This document shows positions 7,367 to 16,634 of a stretch of DNA of 64,000 nucleotides, piece by piece; positions within the stretch are counted from its first letter, which is position 1, and each line of letters begins with the position of its first letter. The position numbers and the translations under genes were made by a program. The stretch is from Weeksellaceae bacterium TAE3-ERU29 (GTDB lineage: Bacteria; Bacteroidota; Bacteroidia; Flavobacteriales; Weeksellaceae), in NCBI GenBank assembly GCA_019218445.1, contig JAHUUM010000012.1:1-64000 (forward strand), in the 5' to 3' direction. Under the pieces are notes generated by a model, which was given only the letters and a program-made list of their open reading frames with translations, was not told the DNA's origin and made no database searches.

Positions 7367-8050
7367 TTATTTGGATTTAACTTGATAAATATTTAAAATA
7401 TCTTTGGAAAATGGAGTCCAAAGACACGCTTTCAATCCACTTTTTTTAAACATATCATTTGCCCAAGTATTACAGGTATAAAAGATATGATAACGTTTTT
7501 CAGCCTCATAAAAAGCATCAGTTAAACCATAATTGGCATCAGTTTCGATGAGAATCGCTTTGTTTTCTTTAGTCTTAAAATATCGTAAAATATTATTCAC
7601 TAATTTTTGATATTCTTCTTTGCTGATATTGATTTTTATACAGTCCTCATTTTCTTCTAATTGATGATAAAAAGTAGCATGAATAGCTGTTGTACTCAAT
7701 CCTAAACCTGCTTTTAGTGCAATTTTAGGGGTTAAATCTGCCCAAGTGGGAATTTCCAAATAAAACCCTCTATCGCCCCAACCCAATGCGACATATTCAA
7801 ATTCTTGTTCATTTCCTTTGGTATCTTTCGGACTGATAATCGTTTCCCAATTGTAAATTTCATTTTTTACGGGAACCACAATATCGGAATGAACGCCATT
7901 ACTCAGAAGATAAATACTTACTTCTTCAGTGAGTTGAAAATCCTTGTTTACCGTTATGTTGGAGAATATAAATGCTGCCAGGAGATAGCAAATTACCAAT
8001 GCGATAAAACTACCAATTGTGTATAATATATATTTGAAAATCTTTTTCAT
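7367..8050 (-). CDS. TIGR02117/DUF2459 family protein
   Basis: A 227-residue protein with one N-terminal membrane anchor (residues ~8-30) and an exported domain. The motifs S-N-G-V-H-S-D-I-V-V-P, G-W-G-D-R-G-F-Y, and Y-T-C-N-T-W-A-N-D match the TIGR02117 family. The conserved His, Cys and Asn suggest a hydrolase-like active site, but no activity is established. It lies upstream of the DUF3817 gene on the same strand. Confidence 0.85.
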   Translation of the reverse strand: MKKIFKYILYTIGSFIALVICYLLAAFIFSNITVNKDFQLTEEVSIYLLSNGVHSDIVVPVKNEIYNWETIISPKDTKGNEQEFEYVALGWGDRGFYLEIPTWADLTPKIALKAGLGLSTTAIHATFYHQLEENEDCIKINISKEEYQKLVNNILRYFKTKENKAILIETDANYGLTDAFYEAEKRYHIFYTCNTWANDMFKKSGLKACLWTPFSKDILNIYQVKSK

Positions 8051-8590
8051 AACCTAAGTTCATTATTAAAAAGGTTAATTGATTGAAGTTAACAATTTTG
8101 TTTGACAGACTTTAAATCTTCATATTATTTTATATTAATAAGTTATCTAATGAACTAACTCTATCCAAAATAAAATTTTATCATTTTTTTTTGAAATATA
8201 TTATTTTCCGGTATTTTTAGCAAATATTTTATTCAAACACATAATTTTCAATAACTTACATCTTATCGATATTAGTCTGAGTGATATAAAAGCTTAAAAT
8301 CTACTCTTATCGTTGATTCAATATATTTTTTAAATACAACCAAATTTAAAAAACTACATTTATTAGAGTAAGCTACCTTTTTAGTAAGTAACACCGAATA
8401 TCAAAGAGAATCAAAAAGTTATAAAAGAATATTTATCTCTTAAGTTAAGAAATAAAATTATATTATCATTACAAACTCAAGCAAAATATTAGTTATTACA
8501 AATCATATTAACTAATTTTAACATAAAAAAACTAAAAACAATTCTTTCATTAATACTTATTTTTATATTTTAGCCAAAAATTAATATAAT
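8051..8590. other. 540-bp AT-rich intergenic region
   Basis: This divergent region separates the TIGR02117 gene from the porin gene. I see no open frame with coding character, no tRNA and no strong hairpin. It presumably carries both promoters. An AT-rich leader before an outer-membrane porin would fit regulation, but I cannot define a site. Confidence 0.5.
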
Positions 8591-9742
8591 ATGATAAAAA
8601 AAATTACAGTTTTTTTGCTTTTAGCAATGGTCATTTCTAAAAACGTAAATGCTCAAAGTGAGAAGGATAGTCCTTCCTTATTAGAGCAAGTAAGAGAATT
8701 AGATAAACAAGCCAAACGATTTAATGTTTACTTTAATTTTCAGACTAGTTTTGATGTAATGTCGGAGAAAAATGAAAATACACACACAAAATTCAAAGCT
8801 CGAGAACTACGCTTGGGAATGAATGGAAATATTACAGATAAAGTATTTTATCGCTTTTTACACCGCTTAAATAAAAGCAGTTCAAAAGAATCTTTAGATG
8901 ATTTAGCAAAAGCTACCGATTTAATGTATGTCGGGTACCGGTTTAGTGATAAATTCACCGTTGCTTTAGGAAAACAAGCTCAAGTATGGGGTGGTTTCGA
9001 ATATGAATATAACCCTATAAATGTATATGAGTATTCTGATTTTTCCGAGAATATGGATGTTTTTCTAACCGGAATTACTTTTATTTATGATTTTAAAGAA
9101 GCAGGACAACAAGTAAAATTTCAAATAACTGATAGTAGAAGCTCAGAATTAGATGATACTTATAATTTAAATCATATTAAAGAAAAAATAGAACCGGCTC
9201 CAATGCCATTCACATATATATTGAACTGGGACGGAAATCTGTGGAATAAACTTTTCCAAACTCATTGGGCAGCCGGAGTACAAACTCAGGCAAAAGATCA
9301 ATACTCTTACATGCTTACATTAGGAAATAAATTAAATCTTAAAAACTGGCAATGGTCTTTAGACTATTACTATGCTCAGGAAGATATCGACCGATTGGGA
9401 ATCGTTACAAATGCTGTTTCTGAAGATAAAATATTCAGAAACGTTAGATATTCTACCTGGGTAAGTGAATTAGAATATCAACCTTCCGAGATTTGGAACC
9501 TTTTCCTTAAAGGAACTTATGATGTTGCCGGAGTTGCTGACAGTAAACCTTATGCTATGGGGTTCAGAAAAGCTTACGGATATTCTGCCGGTGTAGAACT
9601 TCTACCCTATAAAGATCAAGATTTAAGATTATTTATGGTATATATTGGTCGTAAATATGATTATACAGAAGAATCTCTAATTCCGGAAGATTATACAAAC
9701 CGTCTCAGTATAGGTCTATTGTATAGAATTAAGGCTTTTTAA
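8591..9742 (+). CDS. Outer-membrane porin, OprO/OprP-like
   Basis: A 383-residue protein with a cleavable signal peptide (M-I-K-K-I-T-V-F...V-N-A-Q) and a short coiled segment (L-L-E-Q-V-R-E-L-D-K-Q-A). It continues as alternating amphipathic beta strands and ends in a terminal Phe, as outer-membrane barrels do. Family resemblance is to the Bacteroidetes phosphate-selective porin group (Porin_O_P). The actual solute is not determinable. It stands alone, followed by a terminator hairpin at 9904-9944. Confidence 0.75.
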   Translation: MIKKITVFLLLAMVISKNVNAQSEKDSPSLLEQVRELDKQAKRFNVYFNFQTSFDVMSEKNENTHTKFKARELRLGMNGNITDKVFYRFLHRLNKSSSKESLDDLAKATDLMYVGYRFSDKFTVALGKQAQVWGGFEYEYNPINVYEYSDFSENMDVFLTGITFIYDFKEAGQQVKFQITDSRSSELDDTYNLNHIKEKIEPAPMPFTYILNWDGNLWNKLFQTHWAAGVQTQAKDQYSYMLTLGNKLNLKNWQWSLDYYYAQEDIDRLGIVTNAVSEDKIFRNVRYSTWVSELEYQPSEIWNLFLKGTYDVAGVADSKPYAMGFRKAYGYSAGVELLPYKDQDLRLFMVYIGRKYDYTEESLIPEDYTNRLSIGLLYRIKAF

Positions 9743-9903
9743 TTATATTATAATTTGACTGAATTTAAGAAATTAAAATTCATTGAATTATATCGTTATT
9801 CAGTTGATGATATAAGTTCACAACAATAAAAAAAGTATTCAATTCTTAATAAAACTCTATGAGGCTTTAATATTCATAAGTAAACTATACAGGTATAAAT
9901 ACT

Positions 9904-9944
9904 AAAAAGAGCTGTTTCAATAAATTTTGAGATGGCTCTTTTTT
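9904..9944 (+). terminator. Rho-independent terminator candidate
   Basis: AAAAAGAGC (9904-9912) pairs with GCTCTTTTTT (9935-9944), and the loop is partly self-complementary. It lies 160 bases after the porin stop and is symmetrical enough to work in both directions. The rest of the 329-base gap to the RCC1 gene shows only the promoter at 10037. Confidence 0.65.
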
Positions 9945-10036
9945 AATAAGATAAATTAATCTTCGATAATTAGAGCCTATTTAAAACTTCCTACTAAAAT
10001 ATATGTTAAACTTTAAATTAGGTTAAACTAATTTAT

Positions 10037-10044
10037 TAGTTTTG
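10037..10044 (+). promoter_or_regulatory. Bacteroidetes -7 box for the RCC1 lipoprotein gene
   Basis: TAGTTTTG matches TAnnTTTG and lies 27 bases upstream of the ATG. No clear -33 element was seen. Confidence 0.5.
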
Positions 10045-10071
10045 TTATTCTAATTTAAAATTAAATTTTTT

Positions 10072-11265
10072 ATGAAACAGTATTTTTTACGATTATTAGC
10101 TTTTGCTATTATGTTCAACCTTTTGAGTTGTAAGTCTGATGATGACAGTACAGAGAAAATAAATCTCAAAGAAAAAACAGAAGACGAAAATAACTTTCTC
10201 TCTAATCTATCTTCAGGAGACAAACATACTTTATTCATTAATAAAAAAGGTGAATTATACGGCTGGGGGTATAATCAATCTGGAGAGTTAGAAGGAAACG
10301 AAACAAAAATTTCTCCTAAATTAATTAATAATGGTGAATGGAAATCTATCTCTTGCGGATACAGCTCAAGTATAGGAATCAAAAAAGACGGAACACTTTG
10401 GGGCACAGGAGAAAACGGATTAGGACAATTAGGAATTAATAATACTGATAATCAATCTCAATTTATACAAATCGGGACTGAAAATAATTGGGTGGAAGCT
10501 CGTTTAGGTTATCAACACGGAATTGCTCTGAAAAAAGACGGAACTATCTGGACATGGGGTTCTAACCAATTCTTTCAATTAGGAAAAGCTGATGACGCTC
10601 CCTCTTTGGCTCCTATACAAGTTGGTACAGAAAATGATTGGATTCATGTTTTTGCAGGACATAATTCATCTTTTGCTATAAAAAAAGACGGTTCACTTTG
10701 GGCTTGGGGGTATAATTATGCAGGGCAATTAGGAATTGGTTCAACTTCTCACACTCCAAATCCTACAAAAATAGAAAGTGATAAAAAATGGAAATATATT
10801 TCTGTAGGTATCAGTTTTGTGGCGGGAATTAAAGAGGATGGCTCTTTATGGACTTGGGGTAGAAATTACTTTGGAGAGTTAGGAAATGGATTAGGAGATA
10901 AAACTCAAAACAACAATAGTTCTATTCCTGTAAAAGTAGAAAGTGATAAAAAATGGAAAAAAATAAGTCTGGGAAAAGAAAATGCAATTGCCTTAAAAGA
11001 GGATAATACTTTATGGATTTGGGGAAATAATGTTTTCGGAAAATTAGGAATTGGCGAAAAACCTGATTATAACTTTTTTGTAAACAAACCAACCAAAGTG
11101 AATGACGAAACAGATTGGGTAGATGTAAGCTCCGGTGAACGTTTTAATATTGCCTTAAAAAAAGATGGAAGTTTTTGGGGTTGGGGCTCTAACCGATACT
11201 ATGAATTAGGAAATGATGGAGATAATCAAAATTCTCCAATCAAAATTTTTCAGATTAATGAATAA
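10072..11265 (+). CDS. RCC1-repeat lipoprotein
   Basis: A 397-residue protein with a lipoprotein signal peptide (lipobox L-L-S-C near residue 20) followed by an acidic D-D-D-S linker. It then has seven RCC1-type repeats, each with a W-G-x-N or G-x-N core and a G-x-L-G turn (for example G-W-G-Y-N-Q-S-G-E-L and T-W-G-R-N-Y-F-G-E-L-G). Seven repeats should close a seven-bladed propeller exposed on the envelope. RCC1 folds bind partners; the partner here is unknown. A terminator follows at 11294. Confidence 0.85.
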   Translation: MKQYFLRLLAFAIMFNLLSCKSDDDSTEKINLKEKTEDENNFLSNLSSGDKHTLFINKKGELYGWGYNQSGELEGNETKISPKLINNGEWKSISCGYSSSIGIKKDGTLWGTGENGLGQLGINNTDNQSQFIQIGTENNWVEARLGYQHGIALKKDGTIWTWGSNQFFQLGKADDAPSLAPIQVGTENDWIHVFAGHNSSFAIKKDGSLWAWGYNYAGQLGIGSTSHTPNPTKIESDKKWKYISVGISFVAGIKEDGSLWTWGRNYFGELGNGLGDKTQNNNSSIPVKVESDKKWKKISLGKENAIALKEDNTLWIWGNNVFGKLGIGEKPDYNFFVNKPTKVNDETDWVDVSSGERFNIALKKDGSFWGWGSNRYYELGNDGDNQNSPIKIFQINE

Positions 11266-11293
11266 TTTTAATTTATAATATGACATCAAAAAG

Positions 11294-11316
11294 TCCGGCA
11301 ATTAGCCGGATTTTTT
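11294..11316. terminator. Bidirectional terminator between RCC1 gene and gldG
   Basis: TCCGGC-AATTA-GCCGGA is flanked by an A-run on the left and a T-run on the right. It therefore serves the plus-strand RCC1 gene and the convergent gldG gene. Confidence 0.8.
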
Positions 11317-13003
11317 ATTGTTTATAATCAGTAAATCTTTTTTTCCTTAAATAAATTAAGAGTAAACCTATTAAAAGAATTAAAATACTCGGGAGTAAAA
11401 CATTTAACCAACGCCATGTATTTTTATCCTCTTTTACTTTATTCTTATCTAAAAGATAAAATTTTCTTTCTTTCTCGTTTAGGTTTAAAGAAACATCATT
11501 CCCGACTAAATAATCTAAGCAATTCACCAAGAATGCCGCGTTATCATAAATTACATTAGGATTTGCAGAAACATCCGGACGCATACTGTATTTATCTGCT
11601 CCCAACGGTAATGGCTGGCCTCTGAAAATATGGTTTTTAGCAAAATCCCCATCACCTATAATTATCATTTTATTATCTTTAACTTTAGCTTTAAAACCCT
11701 TGATTTCTCTCGATTCATAACGTCCGGTATACGCAGAATTAAACGTTCCTTCCAACAACACAGCCAACGGATAAACTCCTTCTTGCATAGGGTAATTTTC
11801 TGAATTTATTTTATTGATTTCAGAAAAGTCGATATAAGTTAACGGCGATTGTAGCTGAACATTCGGTGAAGTGGACAACAAAACTTCTGCTTTTACAGAA
11901 TCCCTCGGTAAAATCTCTATCGGGTTTGCAAATTCAAACCTCAACGGATTGCTTAGTTTTTTTGTAATTACCGTATTTTTAGGTGGCATACTCAACGGAA
12001 AATAAGGCCACGGAAATTGTTCATATGCTGTATTTTCACCGACATCACCTATCGCTAAAGTTATATACGCGGATTGCAAATCCTTAACGATTGCGGGCAT
12101 TATACGCACACCATAATTAAACAAAAGGTCTTTTATATTCGCATCTCTCGGGAACGCCACAATTTTATCTGAACGGAACAAGCTATCCATTTCAGCATCT
12201 ACACTTTCGGTAAGCCAAAGGGTTTTTCCGCCGTTCATTATATATTGGTCTATTACCAGCTTATCATCATCGGTAAAAGGCTTTATCGGTTTAGCAATTA
12301 CCAACGCATCAAACTTTTCTAAATTCTGTAAATCATTCGGATTTAAAGTTAAAGTTCCGTTGGTTACAGGTGGTGTATAAGGCTCTATATCATAATCTTT
12401 GGAAACTACTCGCAGAAATCCGTCCATGTATTGACGAAATAACTCATCATGATGAACGATTAATCCGATTGTCTTTCGTTTTGGATTATTTAAACGATTA
12501 ATTTCTTTAATAAATTTATTTTCAATTTGGTCTATTGAAGCTAAGGCTCGTTCTTCTATCGGAATTTTTTGATTACTTAATAATGAAATTGTAGCCTCTC
12601 TCCCATTTGTATTTATGGTCGCAAAAGGAAAAACTCTCAAAATTTTATCGGCTGTCGGAACTGGAACACTCTGCACTCCGATTTGCTGTAAACTATCGAT
12701 GTTTAATCCGGCTTTAATGGGATTTATAAACTTAAATTCAATATTATTGTTTTGTCTTTTTATTTCATTTAAAAATAAATCGGTTTCGTTTTTTAAAGTT
12801 CTAAAATTGGCTGTTAAATCTCCGTCTAAATAAATATTTATCGCCACAGGTTGATTTACGGAATCCAGAACTTTCTCGGTGGTTTCGGAAAAAGAATATC
12901 TTTTGTCTGAAGTAAAATCCAAACGCTTATAAAACATCTGACTGATAAATACAATCAGTAATATTAAGCCTAAAATTAAAAATGATTTTATATGGTTTTT
13001 CAT
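11315..13003 (-). CDS. gldG: Gliding-motility ABC transporter substrate-binding protein GldG
   Basis: A 562-residue protein with an N-terminal membrane anchor, a large extracytoplasmic domain and a C-terminal membrane segment (residues ~535-555) before a basic tail. This is the arrangement of GldG/IFT52-like ABC accessory proteins. It overlaps gldF by four bases (ATGA), so the two are translationally coupled. In Flavobacterium johnsoniae GldF and GldG work with the ATPase GldA; no gldA is in this window. Presence of the pair does not prove that the organism glides. Confidence 0.9.
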   Translation of the reverse strand: MKNHIKSFLILGLILLIVFISQMFYKRLDFTSDKRYSFSETTEKVLDSVNQPVAINIYLDGDLTANFRTLKNETDLFLNEIKRQNNNIEFKFINPIKAGLNIDSLQQIGVQSVPVPTADKILRVFPFATINTNGREATISLLSNQKIPIEERALASIDQIENKFIKEINRLNNPKRKTIGLIVHHDELFRQYMDGFLRVVSKDYDIEPYTPPVTNGTLTLNPNDLQNLEKFDALVIAKPIKPFTDDDKLVIDQYIMNGGKTLWLTESVDAEMDSLFRSDKIVAFPRDANIKDLLFNYGVRIMPAIVKDLQSAYITLAIGDVGENTAYEQFPWPYFPLSMPPKNTVITKKLSNPLRFEFANPIEILPRDSVKAEVLLSTSPNVQLQSPLTYIDFSEINKINSENYPMQEGVYPLAVLLEGTFNSAYTGRYESREIKGFKAKVKDNKMIIIGDGDFAKNHIFRGQPLPLGADKYSMRPDVSANPNVIYDNAAFLVNCLDYLVGNDVSLNLNEKERKFYLLDKNKVKEDKNTWRWLNVLLPSILILLIGLLLIYLRKKRFTDYKQ

Positions 13004-13725
13004 TTTTCGCTACTTTTTAAGGAAATATAACTTAAGACTAAAAATGCCGAAATCAGCCCAATGAAATAAATTAAATCTCGTGTATCTAACAATCCTTTTA
13101 AAAATCCGTCATAATGAAAATTTGCTCCCCATTGTTGCAAAGTATAATCAAATCCGCCCAAAAGATTGTATGACGCTAACCCCTGAAAACCAAAGAATAA
13201 GATAAAATTAAAAAATACCGCAGAAATATAAGCCGTTACTTGATTAGCGAATAAAGAGGAAGTCATTATCCCAACTGACGCATATAACGCAGAAAGCAAA
13301 AACAGCCCGATATATCCCATTGTGATTGTTCCGTAATCTATTGAATTTAAACTGAAATGGGATAAAGTTACTATAAAAAATAACGTAAATATCAACATCG
13401 AAAAAATGACAATTACAACGGAAAAGAATTTTCCCAGAATTATATTTCTTAAATAAATGGGTTGTGTTAAAAGCCAATCGAGTGTTCCGCTTTGTTTTTC
13501 TTCCGAAAACTGACGCATCGTAATTGCCGGTACAAGAAAAAGCATAATCCACGGGGCTATAAAAAAGAATGAATTTAACTCTGCTACATCAGAATTAAAC
13601 ACATTATAATTGTTATCAAAAAACCATAAGAAAAGCGAACAAACGATTATAAAAATAATCATTATAGCATAAATGGCATAATTTCCAAAATATGTCCAGA
13701 GTTCTTTTTTTAATATATTCAGCAT
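13000..13725 (-). CDS. gldF: Gliding-motility ABC transporter permease GldF
   Basis: A 241-residue ABC-2 type permease with six membrane segments. The cytoplasmic loop M-R-Q-F-S-E-E-K-Q-S-G-T-L-D-W-L-L-T-Q-P is the hallmark of the GldF/NosY permease group. Its start overlaps the end of the hemJ-like gene by seven bases and its end overlaps gldG by four. It therefore belongs to a tightly packed four-gene operon beginning with the SAM hydrolase at 15088. Confidence 0.9.
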   Translation of the reverse strand: MLNILKKELWTYFGNYAIYAIMIIFIIVCSLFLWFFDNNYNVFNSDVAELNSFFFIAPWIMLFLVPAITMRQFSEEKQSGTLDWLLTQPIYLRNIILGKFFSVVIVIFSMLIFTLFFIVTLSHFSLNSIDYGTITMGYIGLFLLSALYASVGIMTSSLFANQVTAYISAVFFNFILFFGFQGLASYNLLGGFDYTLQQWGANFHYDGFLKGLLDTRDLIYFIGLISAFLVLSYISLKSSEK

Positions 13726-14264
13726 TTTTTATTTCTGTTTACCAATTTTACAATTAGCATAATTAGCATTCCCATTCCTACAAAAGAAATCAATGCCCAA
13801 TACCAATTTTGTATAAAAATACTTTTTAAAACTACAGCAAAAACTACGGCAAAAAGAATTAATGTTGCTACTTCATTCATCATTCTTAATTGTACCGAGC
13901 TCAATTTTGTTTTCCCTTTTTGTAAATCCTTTATCATGCGCCAACACCAATAATGATACGCACATAAAATAAGTACAAAAAATAGTTTTATATGCATCCA
14001 ACCTTGTTGTAAAAATCCCCAGTTGACTAAATACAACATATAAACTCCGGAGATTATCATTATTATAAATGCGGGAACTGTAATTATATTCCATAAACGT
14101 TCTTCCATATAAGTATATTGTTTATGTAAAATACTTTTTTTAGGTTCTTCGTCTTGCGTTAAAGCCTCTGTGTGATAGATAAATAACCGAACAATATAAA
14201 AAAGTCCTGCAAAATAACTGACTACAAATATTATATGTATTGCCTTTATTACAAAATAATCCAT
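13719..14264 (-). CDS. hemJ: Protoporphyrinogen IX oxidase HemJ-like (UPF0093/CopD-like)
   Basis: A 181-residue membrane protein with four to five helices. H10 in A-I-H-I-I-F-V-V-S-Y-F-A-G-L-F-Y, the R-L-F-I-Y-H stretch, M-E-E-R-L-W and G-W-M-H-I-K-L match HemJ, which oxidises protoporphyrinogen IX using a bound haem. Flavobacterial members are sometimes annotated only as CopD family. It overlaps its neighbours on both sides in the operon, so it is co-expressed with gldF and gldG. Assignment rests on motif recall. Confidence 0.75.
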   Translation of the reverse strand: MDYFVIKAIHIIFVVSYFAGLFYIVRLFIYHTEALTQDEEPKKSILHKQYTYMEERLWNIITVPAFIIMIISGVYMLYLVNWGFLQQGWMHIKLFFVLILCAYHYWCWRMIKDLQKGKTKLSSVQLRMMNEVATLILFAVVFAVVLKSIFIQNWYWALISFVGMGMLIMLIVKLVNRNKKC

Positions 14265-15088
14265 TAAACTAAATTTACATATATATTATCTCCTTTCTTA
14301 AGCCCGAATAAAGTACTGGCACTGCCATGTGTGTTTAAATTCGGTTTATAAATTGCTATTTCTAAATAATTGGAAGAATTAAACAAAATTACACCGTCTC
14401 CATGATACTCAACTTCCTTATCGAAATCTTTTACCGCATCAGAATATTTAGTATTGATTTTATCAAAATTAAGGTTTCTTACTTGAACTTCAAAGGCTCT
14501 TCCTTTTACAAACTCTTCAAAGAATTTTTTAGTAATATTAGTAATTACATTCCCAAAATTATCTATGTAAATAACAGTACCTACCAATGTTTTATCTTCT
14601 TTAATAATTGGTTTTATATTATTTAACTCTTTATACTCACTTGTAGATTTTCCGATAATTTCCAAAATCCCACCCCTAATTAAATGACAAGCAACTCGCA
14701 CAAAAATATCTCTTGTCGGGAAATTACTAAACTCTTCATATTGGTTCAGCGTGATTTCAACCATTTTCGTCGGTCTGATTTCTGCCATAATTAATGAAAG
14801 TACTCCATTATCTGCCGCTATAAAATATTGACCTTCTATTTCTGCCGCCAATAATTTTTTATGCTTATTCGGTAACGCATCTACTCCTATAATATGAACT
14901 GTTCCCTGAGGGAAATTTGGATAAACATTTTTTACGATATAAGCAGCCTCCTCCAAGTCAAATGGAGAAATATGATGAGATACATCAACCAAGCGAGCAT
15001 CGGGCAATTCTTTAAGAATACTACCCTTTACTGCGGCTAACATATAATCTTTAACACCGAAATCTGTTGTAATTGTTATAATAGACAT
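14264..15088 (-). CDS. SAM hydrolase/adenosyltransferase (DUF62, SAM_adeno_trans)
   Basis: About 274 residues from the preferred start M-S-I-I-T-I-T-T-D-F-G; the open frame extends four codons further to 15100 but those are not conserved in such proteins. The N-terminus T-T-D-F-G, the D-V-S-H-H-I-S-P-F stretch, I-G-V-D and A-D-N-G-V-L are typical of the family, which hydrolyses S-adenosylmethionine to adenosine and methionine. Halogenating relatives exist, but most bacterial members are hydrolases. First gene of the hemJ-gldF-gldG operon and divergent from phoH. Confidence 0.85.
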   Translation of the reverse strand: MSIITITTDFGVKDYMLAAVKGSILKELPDARLVDVSHHISPFDLEEAAYIVKNVYPNFPQGTVHIIGVDALPNKHKKLLAAEIEGQYFIAADNGVLSLIMAEIRPTKMVEITLNQYEEFSNFPTRDIFVRVACHLIRGGILEIIGKSTSEYKELNNIKPIIKEDKTLVGTVIYIDNFGNVITNITKKFFEEFVKGRAFEVQVRNLNFDKINTKYSDAVKDFDKEVEYHGDGVILFNSSNYLEIAIYKPNLNTHGSASTLFGLKKGDNIYVNLV

Positions 15089-15110
15089 CTCTAAGCACAA
15101 ATATATTGCT

Positions 15111-15118
15111 TATTTTTG
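15111..15118 (+). promoter_or_regulatory. -7 box for phoH
   Basis: TATTTTTG matches TAnnTTTG and lies 26 bases before the TTG start of phoH, in the short divergent spacer. Confidence 0.5.
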
Positions 15119-15144
15119 TATCGTAATTAATAAAATACATTCAT

Positions 15145-16098
15145 TTGAAGAAATTAAACATAGAACTAACAGAAGTAAATATTCAAGACTTTTATGGGAT
15201 TAATAACAAAAACCTTGAATATATTGTAAATCAGTTTCCAAAATTAAAGATTGTAGCCCGCGGAAGAAATATTACAGCGGTAGGTACAGATGAGGATTTA
15301 AATAAATTTGAAATTAAGATTAATTCTATTTTAGATCATATGCATCATTTTAATAGATTAACCGAATCTGATTTAGAATACCTTTTTGAAAACGACCGTT
15401 TTTCTCCCAAAAAAAACATCTCTGATGATGTTATAATTCATGGATTAAATGGCGTTATTGTAAAAGCTCTCACTCCTAACCAAAGAAATTTAGTAGATGC
15501 CGTAAATAATAAAGATATGGTTTTTGCTTTAGGACCTGCCGGAACAGGTAAAACTTATACCAGTGTTGCTTTAGCAGTAAAAGCTCTTAAAAACAAGGAA
15601 GTAAAAAGAATTATTTTAACGCGTCCCGCAGTAGAAGCAGGCGAAAGTTTAGGTTTTTTACCGGGAGATTTTAAAGATAAATTAGACCCGTATATGCAAC
15701 CTTTATACGATGCGCTTCGGGATATGATTCATTATGAAAAATTAGCAAATTACATTGAGAAAGGTGTCATAGAAATTGCTCCATTAGCTTTTATGCGTGG
15801 TAGAACTTTAGATAATGCTTTTGTGATTTTAGATGAAGCTCAGAATACCACACATTCTCAAATGAAGATGTTTCTTACCCGAATGGGGAAATATGCTAAA
15901 TTTATAATTACAGGAGATCCCGGACAAATAGATTTACCTCCAAAACAAAAATCAGGATTGAAAGAGGCAATGCGAATTTTAAAAGATGTTAAAGATATTG
16001 CGTTCATTAAATTAGACGGAAAAGATGTTGTGCGCCATAAATTGGTAAGACAAATTATAAGTGCTTATTCCGAAAGTGAAAAAGAAACAAACAATTAA
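15145..16098 (+). CDS. phoH: PhoH-family ATPase
   Basis: A 317-residue cytoplasmic ATPase. The N-terminal ~100 residues form the KH-like extension of PhoL/PhoH proteins (I-E-L-T-E-V-N...L-K-I-V-A-R-G). Walker A G-P-A-G-T-G-K-T lies near residue 130, Walker B V-I-L-D-E-A-Q-N near 228, and G-D-P-G-Q-I-D follows. The start is TTG: it is the only option that keeps the conserved N-terminus I-E-L-T-E. PhoH proteins are linked to RNA metabolism and ribosome-related helicase activity. A terminator follows at 16106. Confidence 0.9.
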   Translation: MKKLNIELTEVNIQDFYGINNKNLEYIVNQFPKLKIVARGRNITAVGTDEDLNKFEIKINSILDHMHHFNRLTESDLEYLFENDRFSPKKNISDDVIIHGLNGVIVKALTPNQRNLVDAVNNKDMVFALGPAGTGKTYTSVALAVKALKNKEVKRIILTRPAVEAGESLGFLPGDFKDKLDPYMQPLYDALRDMIHYEKLANYIEKGVIEIAPLAFMRGRTLDNAFVILDEAQNTTHSQMKMFLTRMGKYAKFIITGDPGQIDLPPKQKSGLKEAMRILKDVKDIAFIKLDGKDVVRHKLVRQIISAYSESEKETNN

Positions 16099-16105
16099 AT
16101 AATGA

Positions 16106-16133
16106 AAATCCGGTTTTAGCCGGATTTTTTTGT
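16106..16133. terminator. Bidirectional terminator after phoH
   Basis: AAATCCGG-TTTTAG-CCGGATTT followed by a T-run. The A-run on the other side lets it also terminate the small minus-strand gene at 16136-16267. Confidence 0.8.
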
Positions 16134-16135
16134 TT

Positions 16136-16267
16136 TTATTCGTTGGTTTCTACACCTCTATCTTCTGTCATTTTCATTGCGTAATCTATTTTTTGATTAT
16201 ACCCTTCTCTACTTATGACTCTTTTTTGATTTATATTTTCTAAGGGAAGTCCTTTTTCTAATTCCAT
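16136..16267 (-). CDS. Small protein, 43 aa
   Basis: A 43-residue minus-strand frame beginning M-E-L-E-K-G-L-P-L-E-N and ending D-R-G-V-E-T-N-E. It is hydrophilic, with no membrane segment. It lies between the bidirectional phoH terminator and an AT-rich upstream region, which would place a terminator directly after its stop codon. This supports it as a real gene. No family recognised. Confidence 0.5.
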   Translation of the reverse strand: MELEKGLPLENINQKRVISREGYNQKIDYAMKMTEDRGVETNE

Positions 16268-16450
16268 ATTAAAAAACTAAATATAAAAGTAATTACCATC
16301 TCATCTTAATAGTTTTAGATGTTTTAAACACTTTTATATTCATTATGTTCAAAGTGTAGAGCAATTTCATAACAAATCTTAAAGAGAGAATTGAAAGGAA
16401 CTGACAGTACTTTTGACTTTCTTTTGGAAACGTAAACATTATTTATACTA
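16268..16450. other. Intergenic region with a possible gene relic
   Basis: A minus-strand open frame ends at 16324 with F-K-I-C-Y-E-I-A-L-H-F-E-H-N-E-Y-K-S-V and runs rightwards into the MITE at 16451. The longer frame to 16629 only reads through the MITE, so I do not call it. The part outside the element could be the 3' end of a gene disrupted by the insertion, but I see no matching 5' part beyond 16642. Confidence 0.35.
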
Positions 16451-16634
16451 ACCCGTTGTGCATTATGATATTTTTTAAAGGTAAACACCCCTATAATCCC
16501 CTCAAGGGGATAATTTTGGAAGTAATTTAGCCTTTGCTTGCGTTCCTCATTTCCCCCTTGAGGGGGACAAAGGGGGTGTTTTAATACAGAAAACAACATT
16601 TTAATTCTTTTTTTTAACAAAATGCACAACGGGT
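16451..16634. mobile_element. Complete 184-bp MITE with 14-bp inverted repeats and 8-bp target duplication
   Basis: Left end ACCCGTTGTGCATT (16451-16464) and right end AATGCACAACGGGT (16621-16634) are perfect inverted repeats. They are flanked on both sides by the direct repeat TTATACTA (16443-16450 and 16635-16642). The interior has no transposase; it carries two hairpins, CCCCTCAAGGGG and CCCCCTTGAGGGGG, of the kind found dispersed elsewhere in the window. The ends match the element at 1-28. Mobilisation by an IS982-type transposase is inferred. Confidence 0.85.

Noticed and set aside
16324-16629. 101-residue minus-strand open frame
   Set aside because: Most of it reads through the MITE and its hairpins (P-L-C-P-P-Q-G-G-N), so it is not a gene as a whole; only the part left of 16451 might be a relic.
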